Shown here piece after piece: positions 1 through 11,101 of a DNA stretch of 64,000 nt; position 1 is the stretch's first letter, and every line of letters begins with the position of its first letter. The position numbers were made by a program, and so were the translations under genes. The stretch comes from Mangrovihabitans endophyticus (lineage in GTDB: Bacteria; Actinomycetota; Actinomycetes; Mycobacteriales; Micromonosporaceae). Under the pieces are notes generated by a model. The model worked only from the letters and a program-made list of their open reading frames with translations. It was not told the origin of the DNA and did no database searches. The stretch lies in NCBI RefSeq assembly GCF_014646155.1, contig NZ_BMMX01000001.1, positions 235,720 to 299,719 on the forward strand, written 5' to 3'.

Positions 1-962
1 GCCACCGCGGTCAGCGTCGGGCTGCCCGGCACCAGGTAGCCGTCGTGCCCGTCCACCCCGGCCACGGGCAGCGGCCGGGCGCCGAACGCCGCCGTCGACG
101 GCCGCCGGCCGTGGCCGAGCCCGAACAACCGTAGCTGCGGGATGCGCCGGATCCAGTCGGTCTCGGCCAGGGCGGACCACACCCGTACGCCGTCCAGGTC
201 CCGGGCGTGCTGCACGCCCATGCCGGGTGCGCCGAGCGCGACCACATCGGTGACGGCGGGCAGGCCGGGCGCGGCCAACCCGACGACCAGGGCGCCGTAG
301 CTGTGGCCGATCAGCGTGACCCGGACATGTGGGCGGCCGGCGGTCAGCCGGGTCACGAAGGCGCGCAGCGCGGCGGCACCGCTGCGGGCCCGCGTCTGCC
401 GTGCGGCCTGCAGGCCGAGGCCGTCCGGCGGGTCGTAACCCAGCCAAGCGACGACGGCGACGCCGGGTGCCGCGGCGTGCAGCGCGCGGGCCTGCACGGC
501 GGGCGCGCGCCGGGCGACGCCACCCAGGCCCCGGTCGAAGTCCCGCAGGGAGGTGTTCACGCCGGGCACGAGGATCGCGACGTGGGTGGCGGTGGACGGG
601 TCGCCGAGGACTTCGACGGCGGTGCCGTCGCCGGTGGCGTCGAAGGCGAGGAAGTGCCGGCCGGTGACGGCCCATGACGCGTAGGGCTGTCCGGCCGCCC
701 GCATCGCCCGGACCACCGCGGGCGGGGTGCCGCCGGACTCGGGCGGCGCGGTGGGCACCGTCACGGCGGGCCGTGGCGTGGCGGGCCGGAGCGCGGTGGC
801 CGGGCCCGCGGTGGCCGGGCCCGCGGTGGCCGAGCCCGCCGTGGCCGAGCCCGCGGTGGCCGGGCCCGCGGTGGCCGCAGTCCCCCGCAGGGGTGCCGGG
901 AGGCCGCCGGGAAGGCCGAACGTCAGCAGGACCGGCAACACGAGGATCGATGGGGTGCGCAT
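1..962 (-). CDS. Exported alpha/beta hydrolase, DUF1023 type (3' part missing)
   Basis: The gene starts at ATG 962 on the minus strand and runs off the left edge, so the C-terminus is missing. The first ~32 residues form a signal peptide-like segment (MRTPSILVLPVLLTFG followed by small residues), so export is likely. Next comes a low-complexity Ala/Thr/Gly/Pro linker made by a 15-bp tandem repeat. The folded part has the alpha/beta hydrolase nucleophile elbow GHSYG with Ser221, preceded by VTLIGHSYGALVVG, and an earlier VAILVPGVN strand. This arrangement matches actinobacterial DUF1023 hydrolases, whose substrates are unknown. The serine hydrolase fold is seen directly, and an esterase or lipase-like activity outside the membrane is inferred. 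It is transcribed away from the adjacent two-component genes' promoter region but on the same strand. Confidence 0.8.
   Translation of the reverse strand, partial: MRTPSILVLPVLLTFGLPGGLPAPLRGTAATAGPATAGSATAGSATAGPATAGPATALRPATPRPAVTVPTAPPESGGTPPAVVRAMRAAGQPYASWAVTGRHFLAFDATGDGTAVEVLGDPSTATHVAILVPGVNTSLRDFDRGLGGVARRAPAVQARALHAAAPGVAVVAWLGYDPPDGLGLQAARQTRARSGAAALRAFVTRLTAGRPHVRVTLIGHSYGALVVGLAAPGLPAVTDVVALGAPGMGVQHARDLDGVRVWSALAETDWIRRIPQLRLFGLGHGRRPSTAAFGARPLPVAGVDGHDGYLVPGSPTLTAV
793..877. repeat. 15-bp tandem repeat inside the DUF1023 hydrolase gene
   Basis: About five and a half copies of a 15-bp unit (gcggtggccgggccc, with single-base variants). On the minus strand they encode five-residue units GPATA/GSATA. 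The repeat keeps the reading frame and forms a linker between signal peptide and hydrolase domain, so copy-number change would only alter linker length. Confidence 0.8.
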
Positions 963-1054
963 GCCGGGAAGGGTGCGAGCGTGGACGGTGGCGAATCGTC
1001 ACACCGGGGGCGGAACGTGCCGGGGCACCCACGGTGCTACCGGCGGGCCGGGGT

Positions 1055-1073
1055 GGCACCGCGGACCGGTGCC
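1055..1073 (-). terminator. Small hairpin after the response regulator gene
   Basis: Inverted repeat GGCACCG / CGGTGCC with a 5-base loop, lying 4 bases beyond the stop codon of the response regulator on the minus strand. There is no T-run, which is usual for actinomycete terminators. The stem is short, so this is tentative. Confidence 0.4.
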
Positions 1074-1076
1074 GTC

Positions 1077-1742
1077 TCAGCGGTCGCCGATGACCACCAG
1101 CCCGCTCTCGTACGCGAAGATCACCGCCTGGGCGCGGTCACGCAACGACAGCTTCGCCAGGATCCGCCCGATGTGCGTCTTCACGGTCTGCTCGGCGACC
1201 ACCAGCTCGGCCGCGATCTCCTGGTTGGACAGGCCGCGCGCGATCTGCCGCAGCACGTCGGTCTCCCGTGGGGTGAGGCCGTTCAACGCGACCGGGCGGG
1301 CCCGGCGCGCGGCCGGGCGAGCGGCGAACTCGGCGATCAGCCGGCGCGTCACCGACGGGGCGAGCAGGCCGTCGCCCGCGGCGACCACGCGCACCGCGTG
1401 CACCAGGTCGGCCGCCGGGGCGTCCTTGAGCAGGAACCCGCTGGCCCCGGCGCGCAACGCTTCGTACACGTAGTCGTCCAGGTCGAAGGTGGTCAGGATG
1501 ATCACCCGTGGCCCGTCGTGGTGACCCGCCCCGAGGAGTTGCCGGGTGGCCTCCAGCCCGTCCAGTTCGGGCATCCGGACATCCATCAACACGACGTCGG
1601 GACGCAACCGGCGGGCCGCCGCGACCGCCTGCGCGCCGTCCGCCGCGTCGCCGACCACCAGCAGGTCGGACTGCGCGCCCAGCAGCGCGCCGAAGCCCTC
1701 CCGCACCATCGCCTGGTCGTCCGCGATCAGCACCTTGATCAT
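1077..1742 (-). CDS. NarL/FixJ-family response regulator
   Basis: 221 residues. The N-terminal receiver domain (about 1-120) has the acidic pair D8-D9, phosphoacceptor Asp54 in VVLMD, Thr in the LTTFD strand and the conserved Lys in FLLKD. The C-terminal LuxR-type helix-turn-helix (about 150-215) has LTPRETDVLRQIARGLSN and TVKTHIGRILAKL, a DNA-binding signature. The ATG start overlaps the stop of the upstream histidine kinase by 4 bases (ATGA), so the two are translationally coupled and form a two-component pair. It is a cytoplasmic transcription factor activated by phosphorylation from the partner kinase. The target genes and signal cannot be read from the sequence. Confidence 0.93.
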   Translation of the reverse strand: MIKVLIADDQAMVREGFGALLGAQSDLLVVGDAADGAQAVAAARRLRPDVVLMDVRMPELDGLEATRQLLGAGHHDGPRVIILTTFDLDDYVYEALRAGASGFLLKDAPAADLVHAVRVVAAGDGLLAPSVTRRLIAEFAARPAARRARPVALNGLTPRETDVLRQIARGLSNQEIAAELVVAEQTVKTHIGRILAKLSLRDRAQAVIFAYESGLVVIGDR

Positions 1743-2989
1743 GCCGTCGGCCCCTCCGGCTCATACCGCGCCGCCGGCCCTTCCGGCTCGTACGGCAGAG
1801 TCGCCCGGACCAGGTAGCCGCCCCGGTCGTCCGGGCCGGCCGACAGGGACCCGCCCAGCAGCTCCGCGCGTTCCCGCATGCCGACCAGGCCGTGCCCGTC
1901 GCGGGCCGGCGTGACGGGATCGCCGGGCGGGAGACTGTTGCGCACGGTCAGCGCCAGCGACCCGCCGTCGGCGCGCAACCGGACCTCGACCGTGCCGCCC
2001 GCGGCGTGCCGTGCCGCGTTGGCCAGCGCCTCCTGGGCGATCCGGTAGACCGCCAGGCCGGTCGGGTCCGGCACGCCGGGACACGGGTCGCCGTCGTAGG
2101 CCACCGACATGCCCGCCCGCCGCGCGGTCTCTACCAACGCCGGCACGTCGGCCAGTCCGGGTTGCGGCGCGCGCATCGCGTCGCCGGTCTCCGCGCGCAG
2201 CGTGCCGAGCAGCCGTCGCATCTCGGTCAGCGCGGACCGTGCCGACCGGGCGATGGACTCCAGCTCGGCGCGGGCCGGCTCGGGGAGGCCGGCATGCCGG
2301 TAGGGCGCGGTCTCCGCCTGCACCGCGATCATCGACATGTGGTGCGCCACCACATCGTGCATCTCGCGCGCGATGCGAGCGCGTTCCTCCAGCAGGGCCC
2401 GGCGGGAGCGTTCCCGTTCGGTCAGCTCGGCCTGCCGGGCGAGTTCCCGCCGACCGGTCCGGCGGCGCGCGACCACGTCGCCGGCCAGCGCGACCACCAC
2501 CATCAGCGCCGCGAAGCCGTACGCGTTGGCCTGATCGGTGTAGAGGAACGGCACCACGACGGCGGCGGTGGTGGCCCAGAAGGTGAGCGCGGCCGTCTCG
2601 GTGGCGGCCAGCACCGCGATGGTCGCCAGGAAACCGATGATCTGCACCGGGGACCACGGCCAGGACTCCGACGCCCGCGCGTGCAGGGTGCCGAAGAAGA
2701 GCATCGGATAGGCCACCCGCCAGGCGACGATCGGGTTGCGCACGACGAGCACGAGCGGCAGCACGGTAGCGCCGGAGAGCAGGACCGCCACCAGCTCCGG
2801 CATGTCCCGGTTGCCGGACAGGTACTGGGTGTTCGCCGCCGCGAGGCCGAGCGCGGCGAGCAGGAGCAGCGGGACGGCGTACCGCAGGAACCGGTGGCGC
2901 GGCATCGTCAGGCGTCGTCCCGGTCCGAGAAGCAACCGGCGCAGCGGGGCCGCAGCCTCGTGCGCCACCGCCATACCGATAGGCTCCAT
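1739..2989 (-). CDS. Membrane sensor histidine kinase (HisKA_3 type)
   Basis: 416 residues from the ATG at 2989. ATG at 2974, 8 bases after a GGAG, is an alternative start, and so is the methionine before PRHRFLRY. The N-terminal half has several hydrophobic segments (for example AVPLLLLAALGLAAA and IIGFLATIAVLAATETAAL), consistent with about five or six membrane spans and little extracytoplasmic loop. The dimerisation/phosphotransfer motif REMHDVVAHHMSM carries His211. A degenerate HATPase domain follows with AQEALANAARHA (N box) and HGLVGMRERAELLGG (G box). This is the DesK/NarX-like kinase layout. It shares a 4-base overlap with the response regulator it presumably phosphorylates. The signal is unknown. 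Confidence 0.9.
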   Translation of the reverse strand: MEPIGMAVAHEAAAPLRRLLLGPGRRLTMPRHRFLRYAVPLLLLAALGLAAANTQYLSGNRDMPELVAVLLSGATVLPLVLVVRNPIVAWRVAYPMLFFGTLHARASESWPWSPVQIIGFLATIAVLAATETAALTFWATTAAVVVPFLYTDQANAYGFAALMVVVALAGDVVARRRTGRRELARQAELTERERSRRALLEERARIAREMHDVVAHHMSMIAVQAETAPYRHAGLPEPARAELESIARSARSALTEMRRLLGTLRAETGDAMRAPQPGLADVPALVETARRAGMSVAYDGDPCPGVPDPTGLAVYRIAQEALANAARHAAGGTVEVRLRADGGSLALTVRNSLPPGDPVTPARDGHGLVGMRERAELLGGSLSAGPDDRGGYLVRATLPYEPEGPAARYEPEGPTA

Positions 2990-3064
2990 CCCAGCAGGTT
3001 ACGGCGGTGTTGCCGCCGCGTCGTGCCCCCGAGGTGCCGCCCGGCGCCTGCCACCGGGGTATGA

Positions 3065-3796
<732 letters not shown>

Positions 3797-3820
3797 CCCG
3801 CGACACTTCAAGGAGATATC

Positions 3821-4588
3821 GTGTCCGGATTGCTGGCTGGCAAGCGGCTGCTCGTCACCGGCGTCATCACCGACGCCTCGATCGCCTTCTCGGTGGCCAA
3901 GATCGCGCAGGAGAACGGCGCGACGGTGGTGCTGACCGGCTTCGGCCGGATGTCACTGGTGGAGCGGATCGCCAAGCGGCTCCCGCAGGAGGCGCCGGTG
4001 ATCGAACTCGACGTCACCGACCCGTCGCACCTGGATTCGTTGCCGCAGCGGGTGCGCGCGCACGTGGACGGGCTGGACGGCGTGGTGCACTCGATCGCCT
4101 TCGGGCCGCAGAGCGTGCTCGGCGGCGAGTTCCTCAACGCGGGCTGGGCGGACGTGGCCAAGGCCCTGGAGGTCTCGACGTACTCGTACAAGTCGCTGGC
4201 CACCGCCTGCCTGCCGCTGATGGACGCCGGGGGCAGCATCGTCGGCCTGACCTTCGACGCCACCAAGGCCTGGCCGGTGTACGACTGGATGGGGGTGGCC
4301 AAGGCCGGGCTGGAGTCCGCCTCCCGCTACCTCGCCCTGCACCTGGGCAAACAGGGCATCCGCAGCAACCTGGTGTCGGCCGGCCCGCTGCGCACCATGG
4401 CCGCCAAGTCCATCCCCGGCTTCGAGCAGTTCGAGGATGCCTGGGCGCAGCGGGCGCCGCTGGGCTGGGACCTGACCGACCAGGGGCCGGCCGCCCGCGC
4501 GGTGTGCGCTCTGCTGTCCGATTGGTTCCCGGCCACCACCGGGGAGATCGTGCACGTGGACGGGGGATATCACGCCCTCGGGGCGTGA
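3821..4588 (+). CDS. fabI: Enoyl-[acyl-carrier-protein] reductase (NADH), InhA/FabI type
   Basis: 255 residues. It catalyses the last step of fatty acid elongation, reduction of trans-2-enoyl-ACP. The N-terminus LLAGKRLLVTGVITDASIAF matches InhA closely, and the family's spaced catalytic residues are present as Tyr154 and Lys161 in YDWMGVAK. The GTG start at 3821 is preceded by a strong AAGGAG. It is the second gene of the fabG-fabI operon and is followed directly by a 12-bp-stem terminator hairpin. Sequence similarity to InhA, the target of isoniazid and triclosan, makes the assignment firm. Confidence 0.93.
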   Translation: MSGLLAGKRLLVTGVITDASIAFSVAKIAQENGATVVLTGFGRMSLVERIAKRLPQEAPVIELDVTDPSHLDSLPQRVRAHVDGLDGVVHSIAFGPQSVLGGEFLNAGWADVAKALEVSTYSYKSLATACLPLMDAGGSIVGLTFDATKAWPVYDWMGVAKAGLESASRYLALHLGKQGIRSNLVSAGPLRTMAAKSIPGFEQFEDAWAQRAPLGWDLTDQGPAARAVCALLSDWFPATTGEIVHVDGGYHALGA

Positions 4589-4601
4589 CTTCGCACCCAT
4601 C

Positions 4602-4635
4602 GGGCACACCCGGGCGCGCGACGCCGGGTGTGCCC
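4602..4635 (+). terminator. Intrinsic-type terminator after fabI
   Basis: A perfect 12-bp stem GGGCACACCCGG / CCGGGTGTGCCC with a 10-base loop, starting 14 bases after the fabI stop. It sits just before the ferrochelatase start and covers the in-frame GTG at 4628, which argues against that earlier start. Confidence 0.8.
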
Positions 4636-4651
4636 GCGAGAAGATGTCCCG

Positions 4652-5680
4652 GTGGCGTACGACGCGTTTCTCCTGCTTTCCTTCGGCGGCCCGGAGCATC
4701 CCGATGACGTGATGCCGTTCCTGCGCAACGTGACGCGCGGGCGCGGCGTGCCGGACGAGCGGCTGGCCGAGGTGGCCGAGCATTACCTGCACTTCGGCGG
4801 GGTGTCGCCGATCAACCAGCAGTGCCGGGATCTGCTGGCCGCGGTGCGGGCGGAGTTCGCCGCGCACCGGGTGGACCTGCCCGCGTACTGGGGGAACCGC
4901 AACTGGCAGCCGATGCTGGCGGACACCGTGGCGCAGATGCGCGACGACGGGGTCACCCACGCGCTCGGCTTCGCGACAAGCGCGTACGGCGGCTACTCCT
5001 CGTGCAAGCAGTACTGGGAGGACATCGCCGCGGCGCGCGCCCACGTCGGCCCCGGCGCGCCCGCGATCAGCAAGCTGCGGCAGTTCCACGACCACCCCGG
5101 CTTCGTGGGCCCCCACACCGACGCGGTGCGTGCCGCGCTGGCCACCTTGGACCCGGCGCGCCGGCCGACCACCCGGCTGGTCTTCACCGCGCACTCCATC
5201 CCGACCCGGATGGCCGAGACCGCCGGCCCGGACGGCGGGCGTTACACCGCCCAGTTGCAGGAGATCGCGGAGCTGGTGCACGCCGCCGCGGCCCCGGACC
5301 TGAGCTGGGATCTGGTCTGGCAGAGCCGGTCCGGTCCGCCGCAGGTGCCGTGGCTGGAACCGGACATCAACCACCACCTCACCGCACTGGCCGGCAAGGA
5401 CGTGACCGACGTGGTGGTCAGCCCGATCGGCTTCGTCTCCGACCACCTCGAAGTGCTGTGGGACCTGGACAATGAGGCCCGGGACACGGCGCGAGACCTC
5501 GGCCTCGGGTACGCGCGTGCGGCCACGCCGGGCACCGACCCCCGGTTCGTCACCATGATCCGCGAGCTGGTCGAGGAACGTACGCGTGACGCCGCCCGGC
5601 AGCGGCTGGGTACGCTGCCGGTCTGGGACGTCTGCCCCGCGGACTGCTGCCCGTCCCCGCAACGCCGAGGAGCCTCATGA
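4652..5680 (+). CDS. hemH: Ferrochelatase / coproporphyrin ferrochelatase
   Basis: About 342 residues. It inserts Fe2+ into a porphyrin; in actinobacteria the substrate is coproporphyrin III in the coproporphyrin-dependent haem pathway (family knowledge). Recognisable features are the start YDAFLLLSFGGPE, HFGGVSPIN, YWGNRNW, LGFATSAYGGYSSCKQY, TAHSIP (the catalytic His), and PIGFVSDHLEVLWDLD with the conserved Glu. GTG 4652 is chosen because the protein then begins at the family's first strand and the alternative GTG 4628 lies in the terminator stem. The stop overlaps the ATG of the next gene by 4 bases. Confidence 0.92.
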   Translation: MAYDAFLLLSFGGPEHPDDVMPFLRNVTRGRGVPDERLAEVAEHYLHFGGVSPINQQCRDLLAAVRAEFAAHRVDLPAYWGNRNWQPMLADTVAQMRDDGVTHALGFATSAYGGYSSCKQYWEDIAAARAHVGPGAPAISKLRQFHDHPGFVGPHTDAVRAALATLDPARRPTTRLVFTAHSIPTRMAETAGPDGGRYTAQLQEIAELVHAAAAPDLSWDLVWQSRSGPPQVPWLEPDINHHLTALAGKDVTDVVVSPIGFVSDHLEVLWDLDNEARDTARDLGLGYARAATPGTDPRFVTMIRELVEERTRDAARQRLGTLPVWDVCPADCCPSPQRRGAS

Positions 5681-6456
5681 CCGAGCGCAAGGCCATCGAG
5701 AGCTGGCTCACCGACATGGACGGTGTGCTTGTCCACGAGGGTGAGCCGGTGCCCGGAGCACCGGAGTTCGTCAACCGGATGAAGCAGTCCGGCAAGCCGT
5801 TCCTGATCCTCACCAACAACTCCATCTACACCCCACGTGACCTGCAGGCCCGCCTGCTCCGCATGGGTATCGACGTGCCCGAACAGGCCATCTGGACCTC
5901 CGCGCTGGCCACCGCGCAGTTCCTGGCCGACCAGCGGCCGGGCGGCACCGCGTACGTGATCGGCGAGGCCGGCCTGACCACCGCCCTGCACGCGGTGGGC
6001 TACGTGCTGACCGACTACGCGCCGGATTACGTGGTGCTCGGTGAGACCCGCACCTACAGCTTCCAGGCGATCACCTCGGCCATCCGGCTGATCAACGACG
6101 GCGCGCGGTTCATCTGCACCAACCCGGACGCGACCGGCCCCTCCAACGAGGGGGCCCTGCCCGCCGCGGGGTCGGTGGCGGCGATGATCTCCAAGGCGAC
6201 AGGCGTGGAGCCGTATTTCGTCGGCAAGCCCAATCCGATGATGATGCGGTCGGCGCTGAACACCATCGAGGCGCACTCGGAGAACACCGCGATGATCGGC
6301 GACCGGATGGACACCGACGTGCTGTGCGGCCTGGAGGCGGGCCTGGAGACGATCCTGGTGCTGACCGGCATCAGCACGCGGGCGGAGAGCGAAAAATACC
6401 CGTACCGCCCGTCGCGCATCGTCGACTCGGTGGCCGATCTGACCGGCGAGATCTGA
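5677..6456 (+). CDS. HAD-IIA family phosphatase (NagD-like)
   Basis: 259 residues. HAD motif I is WLTDMDGVLV, motif II is LTNN in PFLILTNNS, and motifs III/IV are KPNPMMM and MIGDRMDTDVLCGLEAG. The large C2-type cap between motifs II and III (about residues 60-170) is that of NagD/4-nitrophenylphosphatase-like HAD-IIA enzymes. It should be a Mg2+-dependent phosphomonoesterase in the cytoplasm; the physiological substrate is not evident (NagD acts on nucleotides). Translation is coupled to hemH through an ATGA overlap, so it could act near haem synthesis, but that is inference only. Confidence 0.88.
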   Translation: MTERKAIESWLTDMDGVLVHEGEPVPGAPEFVNRMKQSGKPFLILTNNSIYTPRDLQARLLRMGIDVPEQAIWTSALATAQFLADQRPGGTAYVIGEAGLTTALHAVGYVLTDYAPDYVVLGETRTYSFQAITSAIRLINDGARFICTNPDATGPSNEGALPAAGSVAAMISKATGVEPYFVGKPNPMMMRSALNTIEAHSENTAMIGDRMDTDVLCGLEAGLETILVLTGISTRAESEKYPYRPSRIVDSVADLTGEI

Positions 6457-6623
6457 CCGATCAGGTTTGGAGAAGCGCCCGCCGCCGCGGGTGGCTAGCG
6501 TGATCGTCCTGGGCGTCACCGGGTGCGAACTCCCTCGCCGGGAGTGATGTGCCGCCGAACCGCGGATGCGGGGCTCGCCGGTGCGCCAGACTGACCCGAC
6601 CGGCCACAACCGCAGGAGTGACC

Positions 6624-6980
6624 ATGCCCGGCGTATCCACCGAGGGAGCCAAGACGCTGCTCCACCCCGTCTCCGACCTGACCGCCGCGAAGAAGGTGTA
6701 CGCCGCGCTGCTGGGCGTGGAACCGCAGCACGACGCGCCCTACTATGTCGGCTTCGACGTCGCCGGCCAGCACATCGGGCTGGTACCCGGCGGCGGGCCG
6801 CAGGGCATGACCACGCCGGTGGCGTACTGGCATGTGCCCGACATCGAGGCGAGGCTTGCCGAGGTGACCGCCGCGGGCGGCACCGTGCGGGAGCCGGCGC
6901 ACGACGTCGGCGGCGGGCGTCTGGTGGCCACCGTCACCGACCCCGACGGCAATGTGCTGGGGCTGCTGCAGGACCGTTGA
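6624..6980 (+). CDS. VOC (glyoxalase/bleomycin-resistance) family protein
   Basis: 118 residues from ATG 6624, which has AGGAG 7 bases upstream; this beats longer in-frame starts. The fold signature is seen in KTLLHPVSDLTAAKKVYAALLGVEP, YYVGFDVAGQHIGLVPG, VAYWHVPDIEARLAEVTAAGG and the C-terminal TVTDPDGNVLGLLQD. A metal-binding His or Glu is plausible in the first and last strands, but the set is not complete enough to predict an enzyme. The family includes glyoxalases, dioxygenases and drug-binding proteins. It precedes the UvrA-like gene by 39 bases on the same strand. Confidence 0.88.
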   Translation: MPGVSTEGAKTLLHPVSDLTAAKKVYAALLGVEPQHDAPYYVGFDVAGQHIGLVPGGGPQGMTTPVAYWHVPDIEARLAEVTAAGGTVREPAHDVGGGRLVATVTDPDGNVLGLLQDR

Positions 6981-7019
6981 GCGGCGGACCACGCCGGAGG
7001 ACAGAGGGGGGACCTGAGG

Positions 7020-9404
<2,385 letters not shown>

Positions 9405-9419
9405 CGCCGGGCACGCGGG

Positions 9420-10202
9420 TCAGGGGCACAGCGGGGCGTTGCAGGCGGCCACCAGCGCCTGGCGGCACGCCGCGGTCAGCGGGCGCAGCGCCGCGTCCCG
9501 TTGCTGCGCCTCGTAGCCGTTCACCGCGCTGCCGGGCGCGCTGTGCTCGGCCAACGCCAGCACCTGGTCGAGCACGCTGGCGCGGGCGAACAACCGGCGG
9601 GCGCGCGGGTCGAAGCCGACCGGCAGCGTCGCGGTGCTGTCCGGGCGCCGCAACGCCTGCAGCGCCCCGGCCAGCTCCGGCCGCCACTGCGCCACGTCCA
9701 GGCGGGTGAGCAGGGTGGTGGCCTCGGCCAGCGCGGCGGTCAGCTCCGCCTCGGCCTCGGGGGCGCCCATCTGGAACACCGGCCGGTGTTCCGGGGCGGG
9801 GAAGACCCGCCACAGCACGGTCTCGAACTCGACGCCGGAACCGGAGGTGTGCCGGCGGACCTCCGGCACCACGCCGAAGCCGCCGGCCATCACGGCCTCC
9901 CCGGCGAGCATCGCGGCGCCGGTCAACGGGCCGGGGCCGGGCAAGCCACGCGGGTCGCCGGGCGCGGGCAGCACCAGCCGGATGTCGTCGGGGTGCAGCT
10001 TGGCGAAGACCGGCAGGCCCTCGTTCAGCGGCACGTCGGTCCAGGTGCCGGGCGCGTCGGAGACCAGGTGCTCCTCGTCACCGGCGATCTCGTCGGCCAG
10101 CTCGTCGAACGGGACGAGTCCGGCGCGCCAGGCGCGCACCCACGCCACGAACCGGGTGGACCGGCGGGGCGTGAGCGTCGCGGCATTCGCAGCGCTGGAC
10201 AT
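9420..10202 (-). CDS. Conserved hypothetical protein, about 260 residues
   Basis: The start is ATG 10202 (MSSAANAATLTPRR). The N-terminal third has the pattern RFVAWVRAWRAGLVPFDELADEIAGDEEHLV, followed by WTDVPLNEGLPVF and a strand-rich middle. The C-terminal half is helical and Ala/Leu-rich (about 160-250). No catalytic motif, signal peptide or membrane segment is visible, so a cytoplasmic role is likely. I do not recognise the family beyond a resemblance to uncharacterised actinomycete proteins. It is divergent from the DUF3097 gene, with only about 90 bases between the starts, so the two may share regulation. Confidence 0.7.
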   Translation of the reverse strand: MSSAANAATLTPRRSTRFVAWVRAWRAGLVPFDELADEIAGDEEHLVSDAPGTWTDVPLNEGLPVFAKLHPDDIRLVLPAPGDPRGLPGPGPLTGAAMLAGEAVMAGGFGVVPEVRRHTSGSGVEFETVLWRVFPAPEHRPVFQMGAPEAEAELTAALAEATTLLTRLDVAQWRPELAGALQALRRPDSTATLPVGFDPRARRLFARASVLDQVLALAEHSAPGSAVNGYEAQQRDAALRPLTAACRQALVAACNAPLCP

Positions 10203-10279
10203 GCGAGCAAGGGTACGTGGACGCGTACCGGCTTGTCTCGGCCGGAGCGTCGGTGAACGAAGTGTCACAGCAATCGGGT

Positions 10280-10285
10280 TACCGT
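10280..10285 (+). promoter_or_regulatory. Putative -10 element for a leaderless DUF3097 transcript
   Basis: TACCGT fits the actinobacterial TANNNT -10 pattern. It ends 6 bases before the ATG at 10292, which has no Shine-Dalgarno sequence, so transcription would begin at the start codon. No clear -35 is seen. Confidence 0.4.
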
Positions 10286-10291
10286 GCCTGC

Positions 10292-11089
10292 ATGTATGGG
10301 GAGGACGTGCTGGCCGGCAACTGGCGGCGGCGCAAGACGGTGCCCGAGGTGGACGCCGAGCCGGACATGGTGGTGGAGGACGCCGACTCGGGGTTCTGCG
10401 GCGCGGTGGTCGGATTCGAGCTGGACGCGGTGGTGCTGGAGGACCGGCACGGGCGACGGCGCAACTTTCCGCTGGCGCCGGCGGCCTTCCTGCTGGACGG
10501 TCAGCCGGTGACGCTGCGCCGCCCCCGGGCGAGCGCCCCGGCGCCGGCCCGGCAGCGCACCGCTTCCGGCTCGGTGGCGGTGCGCGACGCCCCGGCCCAG
10601 GTGGCGCGGGCGAGCCGCATCTGGGTGGAGGGCATCCACGACGCCGCGCTGGTCGAGCGGATCTGGGGCGACGACCTGCGCATCGAGGGCGTGGTGGTGG
10701 AGCCGCTGGACGGGATCGACGAGCTGAGCGCCGCGGTGCGCGACTTCCGGCCCGGCCCGCAGCGCCGCCTGGGGGTGCTGGTCGACCACCTGGTGCCCGG
10801 TTCCAAGGAGAGCCGCATCGTCGCCGCGGTGACACACCCGGACGTGCTGGTGACCGGCCACCCGTACGTGGACATCTGGCAGGCGGTGCGGCCCGAGCGG
10901 ATCGGGCTGCGCGCGTGGCCGCGGATTCCCCGCGGGCAACCGTGGAAGGAGGGCGTGTGCGCGGCGGTGGGCGTGCGCGAACCCGCCGACCTGTGGCGGC
11001 GCATCCTGGCCTCGGTGCACAGCTACAAGGACGTCGAGACGCCCCTGATCAACTCGATGGAGCGGCTGATCGACCACGTCACCACGTGA
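10292..11089 (+). CDS. DUF3097 family protein with a TOPRIM-like core
   Basis: 265 residues from ATG 10292 (MYGEDVLAGNWRRRKTVPEV), which resembles the family's usual N-terminus. An in-frame GTG at 10217 has no better support. The first 85 residues look like a small beta domain (GFCGAVVGFELDAVVLEDRHGRRRNF). After a Pro/Ala linker the core has IWVEGIHDAALVERIWGDD with an acidic residue after the first strand, then LGVLVDHLVPGSKES with Asp after a strand. This is the Glu-then-DxD-like order of TOPRIM domains found in DnaG, RNase M5 and topoisomerases. Metal-dependent nucleic acid work is therefore an inference; no function is established for DUF3097. Confidence 0.8.
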   Translation: MYGEDVLAGNWRRRKTVPEVDAEPDMVVEDADSGFCGAVVGFELDAVVLEDRHGRRRNFPLAPAAFLLDGQPVTLRRPRASAPAPARQRTASGSVAVRDAPAQVARASRIWVEGIHDAALVERIWGDDLRIEGVVVEPLDGIDELSAAVRDFRPGPQRRLGVLVDHLVPGSKESRIVAAVTHPDVLVTGHPYVDIWQAVRPERIGLRAWPRIPRGQPWKEGVCAAVGVREPADLWRRILASVHSYKDVETPLINSMERLIDHVTT

Positions 11090-11101
11090 GCTGCGGCGGT
11101 C

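Noticed and set aside
4628..4651. Upstream GTG as the ferrochelatase start
   Set aside because: It lies within the right arm of the fabI terminator hairpin, and homologues begin at the YDAFLLLSFGGPE strand.
3953..5662. A 569-codon open frame on the minus strand across fabI and hemH
   Set aside because: It is antisense to two clear genes, its product is Arg/Gly/His-rich without any fold, and third-position GC bias of the plus-strand genes explains its openness.
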